Assembly: GCA_001766965.1 (NCBI GenBank)
Contig: MEKM01000154.1
Location: 1-5,772, forward strand
Direction: 5' to 3'
DNA from: Acidobacteria bacterium RIFCSPHIGHO2_01_FULL_67_28
Lineage (GTDB): Bacteria; Acidobacteriota; Terriglobia; Acidiferrales; 2-02-FULL-67-57
Length of the DNA: 5,772 nucleotides
Both the position numbers and the translations under genes were made by a program. Under the pieces are notes generated by a model. It had not been told where the DNA came from and searched no databases. It saw only the letters and a program-made list of their open reading frames with translations. Positions 1 to 4,943 of the stretch are shown here, piece after piece (the first letter of the stretch is position 1; every line of letters starts with the position of its first letter).

Positions 1-581
1 TAGCCGTGCCAGGGATGGCAGAAGGGCACGGTGGCCAAGACGTGCCCGCCGGGCTTGAGCACGCGGCGGATTTCGGCCACGACGGCGGCGGGGTCTTCGA
101 CATGCTCGAGCAGCGCGTCGCAAGCCACGGCGTCGCAGGCGTTGTCAGCAAAGGGCAGCCGCCCGGCGTGCGCCACCAAATCCACGCCCGCGAACGGCCC
201 GAGGTCGACGTTGACGAACCCGGGAGTCTCGCGCCCGCCGCCGCCGAGCCACAGGTTCACGCCGTCCGCTGGGCGCGGCAGCGGCGGCTCGGCGGGATTA
301 TGGTAGACAGGGAGCGGCGGCGCCAGCGCCCGCGCGAGCCGCGCGCCCAGGCCGGGCTCGCGCCGGCGCGCGTACTCGACTTCCATCCGGGCGCCGCTCG
401 CGTTTTCGAGCAGCGCCGCGAAGCGCTGACGGTCGGTCGGCGTGAGCAGGATGGGCACGTCATGAGCGACTTCATAGCTGACCTGGCACGCTCCGCACCG
501 CAGGCCGCTCTCGGAAGCCGCCAGCGGCCCGCGGCACTGCGGGCAGCGGAGCTTTTCCTTCCAATTGGCCGAAGGACTCAT
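1..581 (-). CDS. Trm112-like zinc ribbon fused to a class I SAM-dependent methyltransferase (partial, 3' end beyond the window)
   Basis: Reading minus from ATG at 581 gives 193 codons with no stop before the window edge. Residues 11-45 form a Trm112-type zinc ribbon: C13-P-x-C16 and C29-x2-C32, then a Tyr and a VPILL segment. Residues about 107-193 look like the Rossmann core of a class I methyltransferase: a glycine-rich LGGGG loop, an NVDLG strand whose Asp would bind the SAM ribose, LPFADNACDAV (motif II), LLEHVEDP, then RVLKPGG and VPFCHPWHG. The last resembles the PF-x-x-P-x-HG segment of the Methyltransf_11 type often seen in sugar or lipid biosynthesis loci. The substrate is unknown. 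No Shine-Dalgarno is visible; the start overlaps the folP stop as ATGA (578-581), so translation is probably coupled. A 27-residue linker rich in Arg, Ala and Pro separates the domains. The missing part is the C-terminal substrate-facing region. Confidence 0.92.
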   Translation of the reverse strand, partial: MSPSANWKEKLRCPQCRGPLAASESGLRCGACQVSYEVAHDVPILLTPTDRQRFAALLENASGARMEVEYARRREPGLGARLARALAPPLPVYHNPAEPPLPRPADGVNLWLGGGGRETPGFVNVDLGPFAGVDLVAHAGRLPFADNACDAVACDALLEHVEDPAAVVAEIRRVLKPGGHVLATVPFCHPWHG

Positions 582-1444
582 CGGGTGTGTGAGGCGGCGA
601 GAAAGGCGTCGGCGACGCGCGCGACCTCGGCCATCTCGGCGACGTCATGCACGCGCACGATGTGGGCGCCGGCGAGAATCGAGGCCGTGACCGCCGCCGC
701 CGTGCCCATCAGGCGGTCGCTGGCCGGGGCGTTGCCGAGCACTTTGCCGATGAAGGTCTTCCGCGAGGGGCCGAGGAGAAGGGGCAGGCGGAGGCGCGCC
801 AAGCGGTTGAGATACTGGATGATTTCGTAATTCTGCTCGGCGGTCTTCCCGAAGCCGAGACCGGGGTCAATCAGGAGCTGGGAGCGGCGCACGCCGGCCT
901 GGAGCGCCTGGCGTACCGACCGGCGCAAGCCTTGCTCGACGTCACGCAAGATGTTCCGCGCGAAAGGAATCTTCTGCATGGTGCGGGGCGTGCCGCGGAT
1001 ATGCATCAGGACGAGCGGGACGCGGTAGCGGCGCGCCACCTCCGCCAGGCGCGGGTCGGCGCGCAGGCCGCTCGTGTCGTTAACCATCTGCGCGCCCGCT
1101 CGGATGGCAGCTTCGGCAACGTCGGCCTTGGCGGTGTCGATCGAAATCGGGACGCGCAGCCGGCCGCGCAGACGCCGCAGCACCGGCAGAACGCGGCGGA
1201 GCTCAACCGCGGCCGAGACGCCCGCCGAGCCCGGCCGGGTGGATTCACCGCCGATGTCAATCAGGTCGGCCCCGGCCCGCTGCATGGCGAGGGCGTGGGC
1301 GGCGGCTTTGTCCGGATCGAAGAAGCGCCCGCCGTCGCTGAACGAATCCGGCGTCACGTTCAGCACGCCCATCAGCAGCGTGCGCGGGCCCAGGACGAGC
1401 TTCGTCCGGGGCAAGGTGAGCACGAAGCGGCGCCGCGCAGACAT
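578..1444 (-). CDS. folP: Dihydropteroate synthase
   Basis: Complete 288-residue protein, normal length for the family. It condenses 6-hydroxymethyl-7,8-dihydropterin pyrophosphate with p-aminobenzoate to give 7,8-dihydropteroate in cytosolic folate synthesis. The TIM-barrel signatures are all present in order: NVTPDSFSDGG (29-39), DIGGESTRPG (63-72), SIDT (101-104), NDTSG (122-126), LMH (146-148), DPGLGFGKT (193-201), GPSRKTFIG (225-233, the pterin and pABA-binding Lys/Arg region) and RVHD (264-267). I see no insertion near the pABA loops of the kind found in Sul-type sulfonamide-resistant enzymes, so this reads as the housekeeping copy. The start is the only Met upstream of the first motif that leaves a normal N-terminus; its Shine-Dalgarno is weak. 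A perfect TATAAT lies 25 bp upstream. The gene is followed, with a 4-bp overlap, by the zinc-ribbon methyltransferase. Confidence 0.98.
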   Translation of the reverse strand: MSARRRFVLTLPRTKLVLGPRTLLMGVLNVTPDSFSDGGRFFDPDKAAAHALAMQRAGADLIDIGGESTRPGSAGVSAAVELRRVLPVLRRLRGRLRVPISIDTAKADVAEAAIRAGAQMVNDTSGLRADPRLAEVARRYRVPLVLMHIRGTPRTMQKIPFARNILRDVEQGLRRSVRQALQAGVRRSQLLIDPGLGFGKTAEQNYEIIQYLNRLARLRLPLLLGPSRKTFIGKVLGNAPASDRLMGTAAAVTASILAGAHIVRVHDVAEMAEVARVADAFLAASHTR

Positions 1445-1466
1445 GTTTGTGGCTCGGTGCGAGGCT

Positions 1467-1477
1467 GCTATTATAGC
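1467..1477. promoter_or_regulatory. Near-palindromic shared -10 region of the divergent folP / membrane-protein promoters
   Basis: GCTATTATAGC sits in the 36-bp gap between the two divergent start codons. Read on minus it contains a perfect TATAAT (1475-1470), which predicts a folP transcript starting near 1463 with a leader of about 19 nt. Read on plus it contains TATTAT (1469-1474, 5 of 6 consensus), with TTGTGG at 1447-1452 as a weak -35 after 16 bp; this predicts a start at or next to 1481, the A of the membrane-protein ATG. I found no good -35 for the minus direction. The two promoters would compete for the same DNA. Confidence 0.55.
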
Positions 1478-1480
1478 CGC

Positions 1481-2017
1481 ATGGTGAAGAAAGCCATCGT
1501 GCTGGCCGTGGCGCTGGCGGGCCTGGGGACGTTCTTCCTGCCGCTCGTGCGAGTGCGGGCGCCGATGGTGGGCGATCAGCGCATCTCGGGCTGGGATGTG
1601 GTCAAGCCCGGCGAAGAGAAGAAGCCGCGGCGGGACGACCTCGGGCTGAACGACGCGCTCGACAAGATCCAGGGCGACTTCCTGCGGAAGCAGCGCCGGG
1701 AGGCGCCGCTGGCGTACCTGTCGCTCGTCGCCGGCGCGGCGCTGGCGCTACTGCGCAAAGACCGCGCCTTGAGCGTCACAGCGGCGGTCGGGTTGCTGGC
1801 CGGGGTCTACTCGGTGATTTCCGTCTACTGGTTGAGCGGCGGGCTGAAAGCGATGGTGGCCGGGAGCAGCGGCTCGCGGATTCCGATTTTCGGCGGCCTG
1901 CGCAAGAAAGTGGCCGAGCAGGTGATGGTCAACCCCGAGCTTGGCCTGTATCTTCTGGCCGCCGCGCTGGCCGCTCTGCTGCTGGCCAGCTTCCTGCCTT
2001 CCGGCAAACGCGCCTAG
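1481..2017 (+). CDS. Unknown four-helix integral membrane protein
   Basis: 178 residues from ATG at 1481. I do not recognise a family. Four hydrophobic segments are visible: about 5-23 (ending in FFLPL), 77-91, 97-118 and 154-172. The first is followed by a charged loop of about 50 residues (24-76) containing SGWDVVKPGEEKK, then a short RKDR turn between helices 2 and 3, a Gly/Ser-rich loop (119-153), and a KR-containing C-terminus. The basic ends and the RKDR turn suggest N-in, C-in topology, although the 24-76 loop is also basic. The start was chosen because helix 1 begins there, it lies directly after a -10 box, and the frame upstream is antisense to folP. There is no Shine-Dalgarno, so the mRNA may be leaderless. 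Codon use is typically GC-rich. A role in the envelope is possible but nothing here shows it. Confidence 0.82.
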   Translation: MVKKAIVLAVALAGLGTFFLPLVRVRAPMVGDQRISGWDVVKPGEEKKPRRDDLGLNDALDKIQGDFLRKQRREAPLAYLSLVAGAALALLRKDRALSVTAAVGLLAGVYSVISVYWLSGGLKAMVAGSSGSRIPIFGGLRKKVAEQVMVNPELGLYLLAAALAALLLASFLPSGKRA

Positions 2018-2023
2018 TTTTTC

Positions 2024-2052
2024 TTGTTCCGCTGTGAGTCTAGTGCTAGGAT
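2024..2052 (+). promoter_or_regulatory. Putative promoter of the PEGA-domain gene
   Basis: TTGTTC (2024-2029, 3 of 6) and TAGGAT (2047-2052, 4 of 6) are 17 bp apart, and a TG one base before the -10 (2044-2045) makes it an extended -10. Predicted start is near 2059, giving a leader of about 27 nt that includes the GGAGG ribosome site. This would let the gene be expressed separately from the membrane-protein gene ending 68 bp upstream. Confidence 0.42.
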
Positions 2053-2073
2053 TCCGACCCAGCGGTCCCCGCC

Positions 2074-2078
2074 GGAGG
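2074..2078 (+). promoter_or_regulatory. Ribosome binding site of the PEGA-domain gene
   Basis: GGAGG lies 7 bases before ATG 2086. It fixes that start, which also opens directly onto a signal peptide. Confidence 0.8.
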
Positions 2079-2085
2079 TTCTGCC

Positions 2086-3264
2086 ATGCGGAAGGCAACA
2101 ACGATTTTGCTGCTGGGGTTGTTGTGTCTTCCAACTCCGTCCCACGCTGGGGTGCGAGGAAACAAATCGAAGTACATAGGTGGAACCCTTGACAAGACAA
2201 TTCCCCCGAAGACCGACGGGCACTTGACTCTGGAAGAGGACACCCTGCGGTTCAACTACAAGGGAAGGACGTACGACATCCCATACAGGTCGATTACCTA
2301 TATGGAGTACGGCCCCCAAATCGGGCACCGGATCGGCGCAGGAACGGCGGTTGCAGCTGGTCTGCTTGTGGTGGCCTGGCCCCTCGCTCCCGTCGCCATT
2401 CCCCTATTTCTCTCAAAAAAGAAAAAGCATTTCCTTAGCATGGCATTTGATACTCCGGAAGGGCCGCAGGCCATAGTCTTTGAGATAAGCAAGAAAGAAA
2501 TCCGCCCCATCCGGGCAGGTCTCGAAGCCAAGACAGGAAAGTTGATCGCCATCCAGTCGGAGAAGGCAATCGAGAAAGGAGAAGTGCGCGAGGCGCGTAC
2601 GACGGAAGAGCCGGGTAATGCAGAACCGGCGAATCCTGCGAACAACCCCGTGGTACCTGCCTCCGCCGGTGTTCCGGCATCCAAAACCCCTCTTGCACGA
2701 GAAACAGCTGAGAAGGCAAAGCAAGCCGTGGAGGCTGTCCGGAAAGCGTGTGCTGGAGCTAGCTCCGGGCTGCCCAAGGAAGACGTATTTGCCGCTCTGG
2801 CGGATGCAGAAGGGTCGATGGGGGCGTTGACCGCGGAGGGACCCGAGTCTAATCTTTCGCTTTTCATGCAGTACCTCCGTGAGAGCGGGTCTCTTTGCCG
2901 CGCCGCGGCAGAGATCCCTGAATCGCGGACTGAGTTGGTTGCAGAGGCGCACGGGCTCCTGAAGCGGGCAGAAACTCACCTCGAAGAGCGCTTCTCCTCC
3001 ATCATCACCGAGGTATCGGCCGTTCCTGCCAACGACCCTGTGGCACCTGCGGGCTCCTGTCTCGTTTCAGTGGAGTCGATCCCCGATGGAGCCGACATTG
3101 AGATGCACAGCGTTTTTCTCGGGACGACGCCTTCCACGTTTGCTCTCCGTCCAGGGGAGTATGAGATTGTCATCAAGAAGAAGGGTTACAAGAAGGTGGA
3201 AAAGAAGTTGATGGTGACTGAAGGGGGTCGAGTCAGCATCAAACTCGACTTGGAGAAAGACTAG
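2086..3264 (+). CDS. Secreted or membrane-anchored protein with an N-terminal beta-rich domain, central helical region and C-terminal PEGA domain
   Basis: 392 residues. Residues 1-21 are a signal peptide with a likely cut after SHA; C14 is not in a lipobox. Residues 25-155 look like a beta-rich domain interrupted by a hydrophobic stretch at 84-109, followed by four lysines (111-114), then strands and a final helix with LEAKTGK (146-152). I recall this pattern from acidobacterial hypothetical proteins and it could be PH-like, which is a guess. Residues 170-202 are a disordered Pro/Ala/Asn linker, 203-308 are mostly helical and charged, and 325-389 are a PEGA domain (VESIPDGADIE, LGTTP, LRPGEYEIVIKKKGYK). 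PEGA domains are usually accessory beta-sandwich modules on surface or signalling proteins; the substrate is unknown. Base composition is clearly lower in GC than its neighbours, which suggests acquisition or relaxed codon selection. It converges on the amidohydrolase gene 36 bp away. Confidence 0.86.
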   Translation: MRKATTILLLGLLCLPTPSHAGVRGNKSKYIGGTLDKTIPPKTDGHLTLEEDTLRFNYKGRTYDIPYRSITYMEYGPQIGHRIGAGTAVAAGLLVVAWPLAPVAIPLFLSKKKKHFLSMAFDTPEGPQAIVFEISKKEIRPIRAGLEAKTGKLIAIQSEKAIEKGEVREARTTEEPGNAEPANPANNPVVPASAGVPASKTPLARETAEKAKQAVEAVRKACAGASSGLPKEDVFAALADAEGSMGALTAEGPESNLSLFMQYLRESGSLCRAAAEIPESRTELVAEAHGLLKRAETHLEERFSSIITEVSAVPANDPVAPAGSCLVSVESIPDGADIEMHSVFLGTTPSTFALRPGEYEIVIKKKGYKKVEKKLMVTEGGRVSIKLDLEKD

Positions 3265-3300
3265 GCTGCCGTCCCTTCCCTTATTCTCTCCCGATACCAA

Positions 3301-4557
3301 CTACTTCGGGCGCCTAATCACCTTGCCGTCTTTCATGACGAAGTGGACGCGGCGCAGCGCCTGGATGTCGTCCAGGGGATTCGCCGGAGTGGCGATGATG
3401 TCGGCGGCCTGGCCGGCAGCCAGAGCCCCGCGCTCCTTCTGAATATCGAGGAGCTCGGCGGCGTTCGTCGTCATCGCCTTCAGGATGTCGGCCGGCGGAA
3501 TCCCGGCGGCGGTCCAGACGGCGAGGAAGTCGAGCGTCATCTGGGCGCGGTCTTTGCCGGGCAGGTCGACGACCGCGTCCGAGCCGAAAGCCATCTTGAC
3601 CCCGACCTGGTGGGCGCGGCGCAGCCGGTCAACGATGCGCTCGCCCATCTTCTGCGGGTCCTTGATCAGCCCGCCCATCTGCACGAGGTGCTCGGTGGGG
3701 AAGTCGGTGCCGACGAGGAAGGTGCCCTTCTCCTTCATCAGCCGCAGCACGTCGTCGGACAGCTCGAAGCCGTGCTCGATGGAGTCGGCCCCGGCCATGA
3801 CCACGCGGCGGGCGGCCGCGTCGCCGTAGGCGTGCACCGCGATCTTCATCCCGGCGGCGTGCGTCTCTTCGACGGCGGCGCGCAGCTCGGCCTCCGAGTA
3901 GTGATAGGGGCTGTTGTCGGCGACGAGCTTGATGGCCTTGGCGCCGTAGTAGATGTTTTGCCGGACAGCCTTGCGCACTTCGTCGGGCGAGTCGGCGTCG
4001 TAGTACTCGAACTGCCAGACGGGGCCCTGCTCGGCGGCGATGTTGTGGAACTGCCCGCCGAAGGGCGCGATGATTTTCCCGGTGTTGATGATGGTCGGCC
4101 CCACAATCCAGCCGCGCTCGATGCCCTTGCGCAGGTCGGTATCGGCGAAGTTGGCGGCGTTGCCGACGTCGCGCACGACGGTGAAGCCGGCCTCGAGCAT
4201 CAGGCGGGCGTTCACCACGCCCTGCAGCACGCGCAGGCCGGTGCTTTCATGGGCGAAGTAGTCCACCCAGACGTCGACCCCGGTGGGCGCGGGCACGAGG
4301 TTCATGGTGACGTGGGTGTGGGCGTCCATCAGCCCGGGGAGCACCCAGGAGTTGGAAAGATCAATGACCTCGGCGTCCGCCGGCAGGCGCACCTGCGCGC
4401 CCACGGCGACAATCTTGCCGTCCTTGATGAGGATGGTCTGGTTGTGCGCCACCGCGCCGGTGGCCGGATCGATCACGTGCCCGGCGCGGATCGCAGTGGT
4501 CTCGGCCAGCGCGGGCGACGCGAAAAGAAGAATCGCCAGGAGAATGCGGAGCCGCAT
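3301..4557 (-). CDS. Exported metal-dependent amidohydrolase, imidazolonepropionase-like
   Basis: 418 residues. The signal peptide is residues 1-18 with a cut after ALA, so the enzyme acts outside the cytoplasm. The amidohydrolase TIM barrel has its metal ligands in order: DAHTH (H80, H82), K210 in AIKLVADN (the probable carbamylated bridging lysine), H242 in VHAYG, H262 in IEHG and D327 in GSDA. This set points to a binuclear centre. The flanking beta-sandwich is built from the N-terminus (GHVIDPATG, IKDGKIVAVG) and C-terminus (GQAADIIA, VMKDGKVIRR). Relatives hydrolyse amide bonds in cyclic compounds or in Xaa-Pro and other dipeptides; the substrate cannot be read from sequence, and true HutI is cytosolic, so hutI is not assigned. 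An in-frame ATG at 4605 is rejected: it lacks a ribosome site, lies upstream of the predicted transcript start and would bury the signal peptide. Confidence 0.95.
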   Translation of the reverse strand: MRLRILLAILLFASPALAETTAIRAGHVIDPATGAVAHNQTILIKDGKIVAVGAQVRLPADAEVIDLSNSWVLPGLMDAHTHVTMNLVPAPTGVDVWVDYFAHESTGLRVLQGVVNARLMLEAGFTVVRDVGNAANFADTDLRKGIERGWIVGPTIINTGKIIAPFGGQFHNIAAEQGPVWQFEYYDADSPDEVRKAVRQNIYYGAKAIKLVADNSPYHYSEAELRAAVEETHAAGMKIAVHAYGDAAARRVVMAGADSIEHGFELSDDVLRLMKEKGTFLVGTDFPTEHLVQMGGLIKDPQKMGERIVDRLRRAHQVGVKMAFGSDAVVDLPGKDRAQMTLDFLAVWTAAGIPPADILKAMTTNAAELLDIQKERGALAAGQAADIIATPANPLDDIQALRRVHFVMKDGKVIRRPK

Positions 4558-4562
4558 GGCTG

Positions 4563-4569
4563 CCTCCTT
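4563..4569 (-). promoter_or_regulatory. Ribosome binding site of the amidohydrolase gene
   Basis: Minus-strand AAGGAGG, a full match to the anti-Shine-Dalgarno complement, ends 5 bases before ATG 4557. It decides the start against the in-frame ATG at 4605. Confidence 0.9.
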
Positions 4570-4595
4570 CGGGGGATGAACGCGAGAGCCCGCGC

Positions 4596-4604
4596 AGTAT
4601 AGCA
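4596..4604 (-). promoter_or_regulatory. Extended -10 promoter of the amidohydrolase gene
   Basis: On minus the sequence reads TGCTATACT: a TG-n extension followed by TATACT (5 of 6). Predicted start is near 4589 (a G), giving a 32-nt leader with the strong ribosome site. The best -35 candidate is CTGAAC 16 bp upstream, overlapping the stop of the preceding gene, and is weak; extended -10 promoters often need none. Read-through from the ftsH operon is also possible because no terminator is visible in the 62-bp gap. Confidence 0.55.
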
Positions 4605-4619
4605 CAGGCGGAGAAAGGT

Positions 4620-4928
4620 TCAGTCGAGGTCGATGTCGCGCAGGGGCTTGGTGACGGGCTCGTCCTTGCGCTTCTTGAGCGACTCTTCGAACTTGCGCTC
4701 GAGGAGCTTGGAGCGGTCTTTCTCGGCGGCCATCTGCTGGCGGAAATGCTCCTCGCGCTTGCGCTCGGCCTCGCTCAAGCCTTTGAGCTGCTCGTCAAAG
4801 TCGAAGTCGGACTTGGGCGGCGGCGGGACGTGCTCGAGCACGGCGTGCATTTCAGCGTCCACGGTGAGCTTGGCGCCGCAGTGCGGGCAGCCCACCTCGA
4901 ACGCCGCCTTGGTCTTCTTGCTCGCCAT
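4620..4928 (-). CDS. Small CxxC zinc-knuckle protein with a charged coiled-coil tail
   Basis: 102 residues. Residues 10-26 read FEVGCPHCGAKLTVDAE, with C14 and C17 forming one zinc knuckle like the first half of an MJ0042 or FmdB-type ribbon. No second cysteine pair exists; H28 and H33 could complete a site, or the protein could dimerise around zinc. A PPPP turn (35-38) precedes an acidic patch (41-46), then a strongly charged helix at about 46-88, likely coiled coil, and an acidic end. No signal peptide or membrane helix, so it is probably cytosolic. GGAGA lies 6 bases before the ATG. The gene starts 15 bp after the ftsH stop on the same strand, so the two are probably co-transcribed. An adaptor or regulator role for FtsH is conceivable but only inferred from position. 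Confidence 0.85.
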   Translation of the reverse strand: MASKKTKAAFEVGCPHCGAKLTVDAEMHAVLEHVPPPPKSDFDFDEQLKGLSEAERKREEHFRQQMAAEKDRSKLLERKFEESLKKRKDEPVTKPLRDIDLD

Positions 4929-4934
4929 GCTCGG

Positions 4935-4939
4935 TCTCC
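4935..4939 (-). promoter_or_regulatory. Ribosome binding site of the small zinc-knuckle gene
   Basis: Minus-strand GGAGA ends 6 bases before ATG 4928, inside the 15-bp gap after ftsH. It allows independent initiation although the gene probably shares the ftsH transcript. Confidence 0.7.
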
Positions 4940-4943
4940 GAAC

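Noticed and set aside
6..830. Plus-strand open frame opposite the methyltransferase and folP
   Set aside because: The minus strand carries two proteins with recognisable motifs. The plus translation is Arg/Ala-rich low complexity with no ribosome site.
578..1444. FolP as a sulfonamide-resistance (Sul-type) enzyme
   Set aside because: The motifs and length fit a housekeeping enzyme, there is no visible extra insertion in the pABA-binding loops, and there is no mobile-element context.
647..1480. Upstream extension of the membrane-protein reading frame
   Set aside because: This part is antisense to folP. Hydrophobic helix 1 begins at ATG 1481, directly after a -10 box.
1995..2022. Possible terminator after the membrane-protein gene (TGCC-TTCC-GGCA stem, then five T)
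   Set aside because: The stem is only 4 bp, lies inside the coding end and is separated from the T run by 11 bases; too weak for an intrinsic terminator.
3265..3300. Bidirectional terminator expected between the convergent PEGA and amidohydrolase genes
   Set aside because: The 36 bases are pyrimidine-rich but show no inverted repeat, so no terminator is annotated.
3343..4602. Long plus-strand open frame (419 codons) opposite the amidohydrolase gene
   Set aside because: It is antisense to a gene with all catalytic motifs and a clear start. Its translation is rich in Gly, Val, Asp and His without domain features, a common by-product of GC-rich codon use.
4558..4605. Longer amidohydrolase start at ATG 4605
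   Set aside because: It adds 16 residues before the signal peptide, has no ribosome site and lies upstream of the predicted transcript start.
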